Shown piece after piece: positions 57,089 to 64,000 of a stretch of DNA of 64,000 bases. Position 1 is the stretch's first letter, and every line of letters begins with the position of its first letter. The translations under genes were made by a program, and so were the position numbers. The stretch lies in contig JARGPJ010000002.1 of assembly GCA_029212615.1 (NCBI GenBank), positions 124,001-188,000 of the forward strand. The letters run 5' to 3'. Source of the stretch: Verrucomicrobiales bacterium. Its GTDB lineage: Bacteria > Verrucomicrobiota > Verrucomicrobiia > Verrucomicrobiales > DEV007. Below the pieces are notes generated by a model, which saw only the letters and a program-made list of their open reading frames with translations, ran no database searches and had not been told where the DNA came from.

Positions 57089-58369
57089 CTATGGCGACAC
57101 GAGAGTGTCCGAGCTTGTTTTTACGCGATTCCCGTAAGGCAATTCCTCCGGAAGTTCGCAGATCTCACTCATTCCCTCAAAGAGCGCATCGAACTGATCG
57201 ATGAAGATGTTGCCCACTAGTAAGTCCGTTAAGGCAGGACGGAGGTCGGGGTGACGCTTCACCAGTTTTCCAAAGCTGAAATCCTCGTGGTAGAAAGCGT
57301 AGACTACTTTTCGCATCCGCTCGATAGCGGTGCAGAGATCTTTCCCGTATGACTCAAATTGAGTTGCTGAAGTGTCGTCGTTCGAAAGTGCTGCATCGAT
57401 CGCTTCAGCAGCAAGCTCACCTGACTTGAGCGCAAGAAAGACACCCGATGAAAAGACTGGATCGAGGAAAGCAAAAGCATCCCCGACGAGGAGCACACCA
57501 TCTTCGGCACAGTAGTTCGATCGATAACTGTATTCCCCTGTCACCCAGTATTCACCGACTTGCTTACCGGGAGCGAGGTGATCCTTTACCCACTCGTTTT
57601 CTTCAGCTTCACGCGCCATGATCCCGGCTGGATCCCGACTTTCCCGATACAAATAGTCGCGCGCGGCAACGATGCCAACACTGACCCGGTTGTTGCGCAT
57701 CGGAATATACCAAAACCAGCCCTTCTCCGGCACATATGCCACGGTTGTCGAACCGGCATCGAGTCCCGGATCCCGCATCGCCCCTTCGTAATAGGTCCAG
57801 ATCGCAATTTTATTTAACTCAGGATCCCGGTTCCGCCATTTGTTCTTGCTTGCGATGAGACAGTCTCTTCCCGAGGCATCAACCACGAGAGGGGCCAGGA
57901 ATTCACGCTTCTCCCCGCATGGGCCTGCCGCAACCACCCCAACGACACGTCCGGCGTCGTTGCGCACCACGTCAGAAACTTTGTGTTCTTCGCGAACCTC
58001 CGCCCCGTTCTCTCTCGCTTTGTCGACCAGCATTTGGTCAAAGACCTGTCGTTCCACCTGCCAGGTCACCGCTGAGACATGTTCGTCGTGCTGAAAAAAG
58101 TAGAAAGGTTTTGAAACGACACCATCGGGGGTGACAAACTGGACGCTGTGCTTCTGTTGGAACCCGATCTCATCCATCTTCCCGGCAAGCCCCAACTTAT
58201 CCAGGGTATGCCAGCAAAACGGCATCATCGACTCACCCACATGATAGCGGGGGAACTTTTCCTTCTCAAGAACGAGAACCCGCCTCCCCTTTTCGCTGAG
58301 AAGCGCTGCCGTGGTTGAGCCGGCGGGGCCTCCTCCAATAATGATGACGTCCCAGGTTGAGTTATCCAT
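57089..58369 (-). CDS. FAD-dependent oxidoreductase of the halogenase/geranylgeranyl-reductase-like group
   Basis: A 426-residue flavoprotein from ATG 58369: DVIIIGGGPAGSTTAALLSE (FAD), FPRYHVGESMMPF (the GES motif of halogenase-like enzymes), GWFWYIPM (the GWxWxIP motif of flavin halogenases) and LVGDAFAFLDPVFSSGV near the FAD site. Family members halogenate or oxidise activated aromatics, or reduce prenyl chains. The lysine conserved in tryptophan halogenases is not obvious, so halogenation is not certain. Last of four tightly packed minus-strand genes. Confidence 0.82.
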   Translation of the reverse strand: MDNSTWDVIIIGGGPAGSTTAALLSEKGRRVLVLEKEKFPRYHVGESMMPFCWHTLDKLGLAGKMDEIGFQQKHSVQFVTPDGVVSKPFYFFQHDEHVSAVTWQVERQVFDQMLVDKARENGAEVREEHKVSDVVRNDAGRVVGVVAAGPCGEKREFLAPLVVDASGRDCLIASKNKWRNRDPELNKIAIWTYYEGAMRDPGLDAGSTTVAYVPEKGWFWYIPMRNNRVSVGIVAARDYLYRESRDPAGIMAREAEENEWVKDHLAPGKQVGEYWVTGEYSYRSNYCAEDGVLLVGDAFAFLDPVFSSGVFLALKSGELAAEAIDAALSNDDTSATQFESYGKDLCTAIERMRKVVYAFYHEDFSFGKLVKRHPDLRPALTDLLVGNIFIDQFDALFEGMSEICELPEELPYGNRVKTSSDTLVSP

Positions 58370-58388
58370 GTGGAAGAAATTAGAAAAT

Positions 58389-59006
58389 CTACGAGGAGGA
58401 TACGCTCTGAACCCAATTTTCGGACTCGTTGCTCCGTGGCAGGATCTCCACAATATCAGCGAAAACCATCCCTTCCGCGTCGAGGAGTTGATTGCAGCGA
58501 CCGTAGAGAGTCTCGCCCGGAGTCTGGCCCAGGGCCTGCGAAATAGCGAGGTCGGCAGGAACAGAAAAGTAAGCGCCCGGACTTCCACGATGAGGAACTG
58601 AATGCTCCCCGAGGATCGCGCCAAGAGGCATTTCCCCGGCAACGATCAGCTCTTTGACCGAGGGCTCAAGCCCGCCCAGTTGAATTGCAATGGCACCGTA
58701 TTCGACCGGCTTATCGGAAGCATTCGAATGGAGACTGACAAGTCGCATCACGAATTCATCGGTCGACTCATGCGAGTGGACTTTAAGATACAACTTCGAA
58801 TGGTGAAAGGCCGCCAGGGTTGGCGTCATGTCATTCTCATGAACGAGAAGGGACCGGTAGGGATAAGGCACTTCCGCCCCCTCAAGGAAAGTGAAATCCG
58901 GCAGATCGACGTTCGCCTTTTCGTAAAAAAAGTGAAACGGCAGGAGACGGTGGATCGCCTCCGCGTAGGCCTGGGAAGCTTCGGAGCGATCAGGTGTAAC
59001 GGGCAT
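58389..59006 (-). CDS. Chorismate-lyase-like protein
   Basis: A 205-residue protein from ATG 59006. It shows the chorismate lyase/UTRA-type pattern: LLVHENDMTPTLAAFH (54-68), then a strand with Arg (MRLVSLHSN), VEYGAIAIQLGGL and the EMPLGAILGEHSVPHRG segment (125-141), which resembles the substrate-binding loop of the DUF98/UbiC fold. If active it would release 4-hydroxybenzoate or a related compound from chorismate. The 17-base overlap with the radical SAM gene and 19-base gap to the FAD gene show cotranscription. Homology is suggestive and not proven. Confidence 0.62.
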   Translation of the reverse strand: MPVTPDRSEASQAYAEAIHRLLPFHFFYEKANVDLPDFTFLEGAEVPYPYRSLLVHENDMTPTLAAFHHSKLYLKVHSHESTDEFVMRLVSLHSNASDKPVEYGAIAIQLGGLEPSVKELIVAGEMPLGAILGEHSVPHRGSPGAYFSVPADLAISQALGQTPGETLYGRCNQLLDAEGMVFADIVEILPRSNESENWVQSVSSS

Positions 59007-60363
59007 CACGGTGTTGTTCGAGGAAAAATCCATGGAGAAGCACATCGATCTGGAGCATCCCTTCACGGGAAACGCGAATCTCATCTTCTCCGAAGGAGAA
59101 GTAACCATCCGCCTCCAACCTGGCCAGTTCAGCAGGGAATCTCGCCATGACATCCTCGCCATATTTTTCTTTGAAATAGCTGGGATGGACCAGGCCGAGT
59201 TTGAGCTGAAGCACAAACTCCCGAATGAAACGTTCTTCGTGATTCGTTGGATACGCGCGGAAAATGGGTAACTGACCGGAGTCGACCTCCGTCATGTAAG
59301 GTCCTACGTCGGCCTGATTCTGGTAGTGAACGCCGCCGAAATGACCAAAACTCGCCACTCCGGCAGAGAGAAGGTCAGCGCCCTCCCAAAGACTGTCACG
59401 ATAGACAAACTTCGTTTTCTCCGGATCTTTGACCACGGTATAGGCGCTGTTCACCGTATAGCCGGCTTCCTCGAAGCGATTGTAGGCCCAGTCAACCCAC
59501 GCCCGCTTTGTCGGCCAGTCAGCGACCGGAGCGGAGATTCGTCCCGACTCCTTCATGTCTTTGAAGATTGTCGTGTTGTAGGGAATTTCCATCTGGTAGA
59601 TCGTGACACAGTCGGGGTCCTGCTCAATCGCTGTATCGACGCATCGCTTCCAGTTGTCTTCTGTTTCATCCATCATCCCGGCGATGAGATCGATATTGAC
59701 CTGATCAAAGCCCAGTGTTTTGGCAAAGCCGAGCGCACGATAGGCTTCATTCGACCGGTGAGCCCTGCCGTTCACTTCGAGAATATGATCATCGAAGCTC
59801 TCAATGCCGAGGCTGAGGCGGGTCACTCCGATATTGCGAAGCGCCTCCAGCTTCTTTTCCGTCAAGGTTCCCGGCTCAGCCTCAAAGGCGACCTCTTCAG
59901 TCTCATCCCAGGGGAAAAGATCTTTCATCCGGTTGGTCAAATCAGTCAGTTGATTAATCGAAAGGTAGCTTGGCGTTCCACCTCCAAAATAGACGAACTG
60001 CGGCTTGCGCCCTGCGAGGTAGGAGGTCTGAGCATAGCGCTCAAACTCACGAATCCCGGCATCAAGATAGGCATTGATCTCGTTGGCATTCTTGTCTGTG
60101 TAGACCCGGAAATAGCAAAAATGGCAGCGTTTCCGGCAAAACGGAATGTGAAAGTAGACACCCAAATTGGTATTCTCCGGTCGCGGCGAATTCAGAACAT
60201 CATGCACTGAATCTTTATGATCCGGCGTCCAGAAGGAAAAAGGAGGGTAATTGGCAACGAAGTAATTTCCGACCTCGGTCTGCTCATCGCTCTCCTGTTC
60301 AAGCGGCATTTTAAGTTTGCTGATGACCCCGGTGGAGTCGCTGGAGGAACTGGGAGAAGACAT
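58990..60363 (-). CDS. HemN-like radical SAM protein
   Basis: A 457-residue protein. FHIPFCRKRCHFCYF carries the CxxxCxxC cluster at Cys76, Cys80 and Cys83; the fourth Cys of true HemN is replaced by Phe, as in HemW, ChuW/HutW and class C methylases. VYFGGGTPSYLS, AFEAEPGTLTEKK, GVTRLSLGIESFDDHILEVNG and NIDLIAGMMDETEDNW follow the HemN family, and a C-terminal domain is present. It is therefore not a standard coproporphyrinogen oxidase. Cotranscription with a chorismate-lyase-like and a halogenase-like gene points to small-molecule modification. A later ATG at 60309 is an alternative start. Confidence 0.82.
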   Translation of the reverse strand: MSSPSSSSDSTGVISKLKMPLEQESDEQTEVGNYFVANYPPFSFWTPDHKDSVHDVLNSPRPENTNLGVYFHIPFCRKRCHFCYFRVYTDKNANEINAYLDAGIREFERYAQTSYLAGRKPQFVYFGGGTPSYLSINQLTDLTNRMKDLFPWDETEEVAFEAEPGTLTEKKLEALRNIGVTRLSLGIESFDDHILEVNGRAHRSNEAYRALGFAKTLGFDQVNIDLIAGMMDETEDNWKRCVDTAIEQDPDCVTIYQMEIPYNTTIFKDMKESGRISAPVADWPTKRAWVDWAYNRFEEAGYTVNSAYTVVKDPEKTKFVYRDSLWEGADLLSAGVASFGHFGGVHYQNQADVGPYMTEVDSGQLPIFRAYPTNHEERFIREFVLQLKLGLVHPSYFKEKYGEDVMARFPAELARLEADGYFSFGEDEIRVSREGMLQIDVLLHGFFLEQHRDARYT

Positions 60364-60407
60364 AACAGGGAGGAGGAAGAGAAAAGTGAGACGATTGGTT
60401 TCGTGCT

Positions 60408-61646
60408 CTATGAATCAGATTCTCTGAAAGCATACACTACCCCGTCGGCACCGCCAAGCACCAGCTTCCCGCGCGATACCGCCGGTGATGCTTTTATTTG
60501 GGTGCCCAATTCAAACTGCCAGATCTCACTGCCATCGAGACGGCTGACGGCATAGAGCCGTCCATCCATGCCTCCCTGCCATACCGTATCTCCACTAATG
60601 AGAGGCGAACTGTCGAGTGAGCGTCTCGCGAGAAAGGTCCAGTCTTCGGTTCCTGTGACGCGATCAATCGCAACGAGTCTTTTATCCGGACCGGCAACAA
60701 AAACATGCGTTTCGTCCACTGCCGGTGAAGCGGTATACTCCACCCCGGTGGCGAGACGCCAGACTTCCTCTCCCGAAGCGATATCGATCGCAATCACTTC
60801 GCCGCCATTGTGAGCGACATAGGCGATCCCATCTCTTACGGCCGAGGTGTTGGCGATGTAGGAGCCAATTTCGATTTCTTTCGATTCCCCGGAGCCGTCA
60901 GCCGACATGACGTAGAGCAGGCCGTCGCAACCACCGAAGGAAACGGAGCGTTGACCGCCGGAATTAATAATTGAAGGGGTCGCGACGACGTAATTTCCGG
61001 TCTCATGCTTCCAGATCACTTCACCATTGGCCGCATCGAGGCAGTAGAGGAAATAGTCATGACTCCCGATAAAAATGCCGACTTTCCCCTGAATTCCGGG
61101 CAAAACGTTAATTCCTCCTTCGATTTTCCCCTCCGTTTCGAATCGCCACTTCTCCTCACCGGTTTCAGCATCAAGCGCATAGACGAAGCCATAAGTGTCT
61201 CCGAAAAATACAGTCTCACCGTAGGCTGCCGCCGGGGCACTGATGGGACCTTCTGCATTGAAGCTCCAATTCAGCTTTCCGGATTCAAGGTCGAGCGCGA
61301 GTAATTTACTTGATTGGCTTCCTATGTAGATCACGCCATCTGAAATGATGGGGGAAGCCTCGATTGGCGGTCGTCGTTTACCTTCTTCAACCGGGGGCTC
61401 ATAGCTCCAGGCTATCTCTAAAGGGGCGGAAATTGCTTCTTTTGCGACCCCTTGCATTTCGGCGTCCCCGCGAAACAAAGGCCAGTCATAGTGATCCGCA
61501 GCCGGGCCTCCTTTCGAAACTTCCGTATCCTCCCGCCCGTCCTGCTCCTCGCATGAAACGGAGATAGCAGCGACAATCGCAGCTAAGACGAACAAAACCT
61601 TATGTTCCGGGAACTTCAAAAACTTTAACTGGTTTCGCTTCGTCAT
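60408..61646 (-). CDS. PQQ-type beta-propeller lipoprotein (BamB-like)
   Basis: A 412-residue protein with a lipoprotein signal (AAISVSC, Cys32). Eight-blade-type repeats follow: WSYEPPVEEGKRRPP, LLALDLESGKLNWSFNAEG, VYALDAETGEEKWRFETEG, LYCLDAANGEVIWKHETG, VIAIDIASGEEVWRLATG and LVAIDRVTGTEDWTFLAR. There is no dehydrogenase catalytic segment. Its 44-base distance to the radical SAM gene makes it the first gene of that operon, perhaps an envelope anchor or a receptor for the product. Confidence 0.82.
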   Translation of the reverse strand: MTKRNQLKFLKFPEHKVLFVLAAIVAAISVSCEEQDGREDTEVSKGGPAADHYDWPLFRGDAEMQGVAKEAISAPLEIAWSYEPPVEEGKRRPPIEASPIISDGVIYIGSQSSKLLALDLESGKLNWSFNAEGPISAPAAAYGETVFFGDTYGFVYALDAETGEEKWRFETEGKIEGGINVLPGIQGKVGIFIGSHDYFLYCLDAANGEVIWKHETGNYVVATPSIINSGGQRSVSFGGCDGLLYVMSADGSGESKEIEIGSYIANTSAVRDGIAYVAHNGGEVIAIDIASGEEVWRLATGVEYTASPAVDETHVFVAGPDKRLVAIDRVTGTEDWTFLARRSLDSSPLISGDTVWQGGMDGRLYAVSRLDGSEIWQFELGTQIKASPAVSRGKLVLGGADGVVYAFRESDS

Positions 61647-61741
61647 GTGAGTATGATTATCTTGAGTTTCCGGATTATCAATGCCTCTATCGCGTGAAGA
61701 CGAAGACTCATCTCTGCGACGCTTAATCGTCTACCCCTCCG

Positions 61742-62566
61742 ATGAAGTTTCGAATTTCTGCCCTTTTTGCTACCGTCCTACTCCCCTGGACGTTTGTGTC
61801 GGCGCAATCAGTCGGTCCACCCCAATGGATGAAGGAGGTTACCAGGCTGCCCCCCGGAGACAATGCCAACCTGCGTCCGGTGAAGCTCGCCTATACCCTG
61901 GCATGGAACAACCGGGTCAATGCCGGTGAGTTCGAGATATCCATCGTTAGAAACGAGGGGGGCAAATCAAGATTCATTGGCGATGCCAAGGGTAAAAGCA
62001 CCGGTTTTGCCCGTCTTCTCTGGCCATACGATTTCCGGGCGCGATCGATCGTTGATGAGTCTTCACTTCGACCGATTACCTTTCAATTGGTTGAGAAAGA
62101 GCGAAACGAATCGAGCAACTACGACATCATTTTTGAGGACAAACGACAAATCTTCACGACCACCTCCAAAAAGGATGATGAGGAAGCCCGCACCGCAACG
62201 TCCCGTTTTTCGTTCGATTTCGGACAGGATGTTCTTTCCTCCGCGTTCTACCTTCGCAGCCAGGAATTGAAGCAGGGGGAAAAAATCACCATGCTCGTGA
62301 CTCCTTTTAACCGGCCTTACGTGGCCAGGCTTCAGGTGATTGGCCGCGAAGAACGAAAGATCAAAGGCCGAAAGTACAAAACGATCAAGCTCGATGCCAC
62401 GATCGGAAAAGTGAATGAGGACCTTACCTTGAAACACTACGAGAAGATCAAGAAGACCACCCTCTGGGTTTCAAATGACGAGTATCGAATTCCACTGGAA
62501 CTCCAATCACAAATATCCGTTGGTTTCGTCTCCGCCAGGATCAACGACTTGAATTGGCTGGAGTAG
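61742..62566 (+). CDS. DUF3108 family secreted protein
   Basis: A 274-residue protein with signal peptide (1-21). The body matches DUF3108: KLAYTLAWNNRVNAGEFEIS, SIVDESSLRPITFQLVEKE, FSFDFGQDVLSSAFYLRSQ, ERKIKGRKYKTIKLDATIG and a closing LWVSNDEYRIPLELQSQI. These are periplasmic beta-rich proteins of unknown function, often encoded near envelope genes. It diverges from the propeller lipoprotein gene. Confidence 0.85.
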   Translation: MKFRISALFATVLLPWTFVSAQSVGPPQWMKEVTRLPPGDNANLRPVKLAYTLAWNNRVNAGEFEISIVRNEGGKSRFIGDAKGKSTGFARLLWPYDFRARSIVDESSLRPITFQLVEKERNESSNYDIIFEDKRQIFTTTSKKDDEEARTATSRFSFDFGQDVLSSAFYLRSQELKQGEKITMLVTPFNRPYVARLQVIGREERKIKGRKYKTIKLDATIGKVNEDLTLKHYEKIKKTTLWVSNDEYRIPLELQSQISVGFVSARINDLNWLE

Positions 62567-62658
62567 GTTTATTTCCTCTCTTGATTTCGTCCTTTTCCGT
62601 TTTAGAATCCGGCCCGCACTTGAATTTTCGATCGGATCGAAAATTTAAGTCATCACGT

Positions 62659-62740
62659 GCCGGTGTGGCGGAATTGGTAGACGCGCGCGATTCAAAATCG
62701 CGTTCCCTCGGGAGTGCGGGTTCGATTCCCGCCGCCGGTA
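62659..62740 (+). tRNA. tRNA-Leu (anticodon CAA)
   Basis: Acceptor strands GCCGGTG (62659-62665) and CGCCGGT (62733-62739) pair with two G-U wobbles. The anticodon stem CGCGA/TCGCG encloses TTCAAAA with anticodon CAA at 62693-62695. A long variable arm is followed by the T arm GCGGGTTCGATTCCCGC. The discriminator is A62740. CCA is not encoded, in contrast to the tRNA-Ser gene. It reads UUG. The araB gene ends 12 bases away on the other strand. Confidence 0.95.
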
Positions 62741-62751
62741 TTTTTTTAGAA

Positions 62752-64000
62752 TCAGGCTCGCTGCCGTTTTCTAATATCGATCAGGTCTTTCATGATGTGA
62801 TCAAGCTTCCCGCTCCATTCTGATGTGCCAAAGGCATCGTGCAGTGTTTTGTAGAGCACGTAGATCTCCCGATACACTTCCTCGTTCTCAGGGATCGGAT
62901 GATACTCGACTTCACGCATCTGACAGCAATTGCTCTGAACTTCCTCAATCGATACGCTCCCGCCGCAAACCGCACCGAAGATAGCTGAACCGAGCGCGCA
63001 GGTCTGGTCGCTCGCCGCGACCTTGAGCGGACGTCCGAGGATATCGGCGTAGAGCTGCATCAAGGTAGCATTTTTCACGGCTAGTCCGCCGGTATTAACC
63101 ACTTCGTCGATAGTCACACCGTATTCCTCCATGCGGTTAATGATCGTAAGGGCACCGAAGGCAGTAGCCTCCATCAAGGCATGATAAATTTCGTGAGCCT
63201 CAGTGTGAAGGGTCTGTCCGAGAATCATCCCGCTCAGCCGGACATCTGTCAGGATTGTCCGGTTGCCATTGTTCCAATCGAGGGCAAGCAGTCCCGTCGC
63301 ACCGGGTTTCGTACCGCTGAGGCGACGTTCCATTTCAATGAATTTCTCGTCCTGAGTCGTTCCGTAGGAGTCAGGAACAAGGTGGTTCACAAACCACAAA
63401 AAGATGTCACCGACCGCGGATTGACCGGCTTCGATGCCGTAGTGGCCAGGCAGGACGGAGCCATCAACCACCCCGCAAACGCCGGGAACGTTGGTGAGTC
63501 CCTCACTGTTCGGAAGCACGGTAACATCGCAAGTACTCGTTCCCAGGATCTTGACAAGAGTCCCCTTCTTCACTCCTGATCCGACTGCTCCTGTGTGCGC
63601 GTCAAAAGCCCCTACCGCAACCGGGATTCCGGCAGGTAACCCGAGCTTTTCAGCCCATTCCTCAGTGAGCTTACCCGCGGGGACATCCGAGGAATGAGCC
63701 TCCTCATAAAGTCGGTCACGCAGTTCAGCGAGATCCGGGTCCAGAGCAGCAAGAAATTCCTTGTCAGGAAGCCCTCCCCATTCTTTCGCATACATCGCCT
63801 TGTGACCGGCCGCACAGACACTGCGTTTTGCCCGTTCGGGGGCTTCATTTCCTGTTAGGACGGCAGGAAGCCAATCACAGTGCTCGATCCATGAATAAGC
63901 CGCCTTGAACACGTCCGGCGCTGTGTTTTTGCATCGGAGAATCTTACTCCACCACCATTCGCTGGAGTAGACGCCTCCACATCTCGCGATGTAGTCAGGA
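62752..64000 (-). CDS. araB: L-ribulokinase (partial, N-terminus beyond the window)
   Basis: The frame is open to the window edge (416 codons visible). YIARCGGVYSSEWWWSKIL at the edge and AFDAHTGAVGSGVKKGTLVKILGTSTCDV, GLLALDWNNGNRTILTDVRLSG, ATAFGALTIINRMEEYGV and NTGGLAVKNATLMQLYADIL are the FGGY-kinase domains in AraB order. It phosphorylates L-ribulose in arabinose use. About 140 residues of the N-terminus are missing. No other arabinose gene is visible. Confidence 0.93.
   Translation of the reverse strand, partial: PDYIARCGGVYSSEWWWSKILRCKNTAPDVFKAAYSWIEHCDWLPAVLTGNEAPERAKRSVCAAGHKAMYAKEWGGLPDKEFLAALDPDLAELRDRLYEEAHSSDVPAGKLTEEWAEKLGLPAGIPVAVGAFDAHTGAVGSGVKKGTLVKILGTSTCDVTVLPNSEGLTNVPGVCGVVDGSVLPGHYGIEAGQSAVGDIFLWFVNHLVPDSYGTTQDEKFIEMERRLSGTKPGATGLLALDWNNGNRTILTDVRLSGMILGQTLHTEAHEIYHALMEATAFGALTIINRMEEYGVTIDEVVNTGGLAVKNATLMQLYADILGRPLKVAASDQTCALGSAIFGAVCGGSVSIEEVQSNCCQMREVEYHPIPENEEVYREIYVLYKTLHDAFGTSEWSGKLDHIMKDLIDIRKRQRA

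Noticed and set aside
59326..60210. 294-residue plus-strand frame opposite the radical SAM gene
   Set aside because: Antisense to a protein with the CxxxCxxC cluster; the frame lacks any known motif.

Overview
The window looks like chromosome of a Gram-negative Planctomycetes-Verrucomicrobia-type bacterium, most likely a free-living Verrucomicrobiota. Support: a Tat-dependent DUF1501 protein behind a DUF1549/DUF1553 protein, a giant ThuA/discoidin/HEAT/cytochrome c protein, a CxPSR sulfatase, PQQ-type beta-propellers, and clear outer-membrane machinery (LptD, LolA-like protein, TonB receptor, OprB porin, TpsB). The genus cannot be fixed from the window. There are no insertion sequences, integrases, phage genes or CRISPR arrays; the DNA reads as compact core and accessory chromosome. 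Both edges cut genes: a sulfatase on the left and L-ribulokinase on the right.

Layout. 0-7.5 kb: sulfatase (partial), DUF1028 protein, PlsC-type acyltransferase, a His/Met-rich outer-membrane protein with a small Cys-rich membrane protein, a small barrel protein, a polysaccharide deacetylase lipoprotein and an L,D-transpeptidase. 7.5-11.1 kb: tRNA-Ser(GGA), a strong terminator, then an ECF sigma (SigZ type), an ArsO-like flavoprotein and an MFS exporter. 11.1-17.3 kb: a DtxR/MntR regulator divergent from a metal-uptake operon (binding protein, OprB-type porin, ATPase, permease fused to a DtxR-like domain, second permease). 17.3-19.3 kb: aguBA (agmatine to putrescine). 19.7-23.3 kb: a CnrY-CnrX-CnrH-like metal-sensing sigma system followed by a TonB-dependent receptor. 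23.3-32.4 kb: secreted proteins, thioesterase, ribokinase, propeller protein and the DUF1549/DUF1501 pair. 32.5-37.2 kb: mnmE, radC, lptD. 37.2-40.7 kb: DUF4190, DUF2752, a fused TctC-TctB and TctA. 40.7-47.8 kb: sugar isomerase-like protein, TpsB, TatD hydrolase, ligA, BrnTA toxin-antitoxin. 47.9-53.2 kb: lipoprotein, TlpA-like protein, trpA, dapF, dapA, dapB, folK. 53.2-61.6 kb: the 1271-residue multidomain protein and, upstream of it on the same strand, a tight operon of propeller lipoprotein, HemN-like radical SAM protein, chorismate-lyase-like protein and halogenase-like flavoprotein. 61.7-64 kb: DUF3108 protein, tRNA-Leu(CAA), araB (partial).

Most interesting signals. (1) Two copies of one promoter-like element, TGCGTC-N16-CGTCT, sit at nearly the same short distance before the start codons of the SigZ gene and the flavoprotein gene; this predicts an autoregulated ECF regulon with almost leaderless mRNAs. 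Both proteins carry adjacent cysteine pairs. (2) The CnrX-like sensor keeps all five known Ni/Co ligands of CnrX in register, yet the gene downstream of the sigma factor is a TonB receptor and not an efflux pump. (3) The radical SAM / chorismate-lyase-like / halogenase-like operon looks like an undescribed route from chorismate to a modified aromatic compound. (4) The metal-uptake operon contains its own outer-membrane porin and a permease carrying a DtxR-like domain. All family assignments rest on reading motifs by eye; no search was run.
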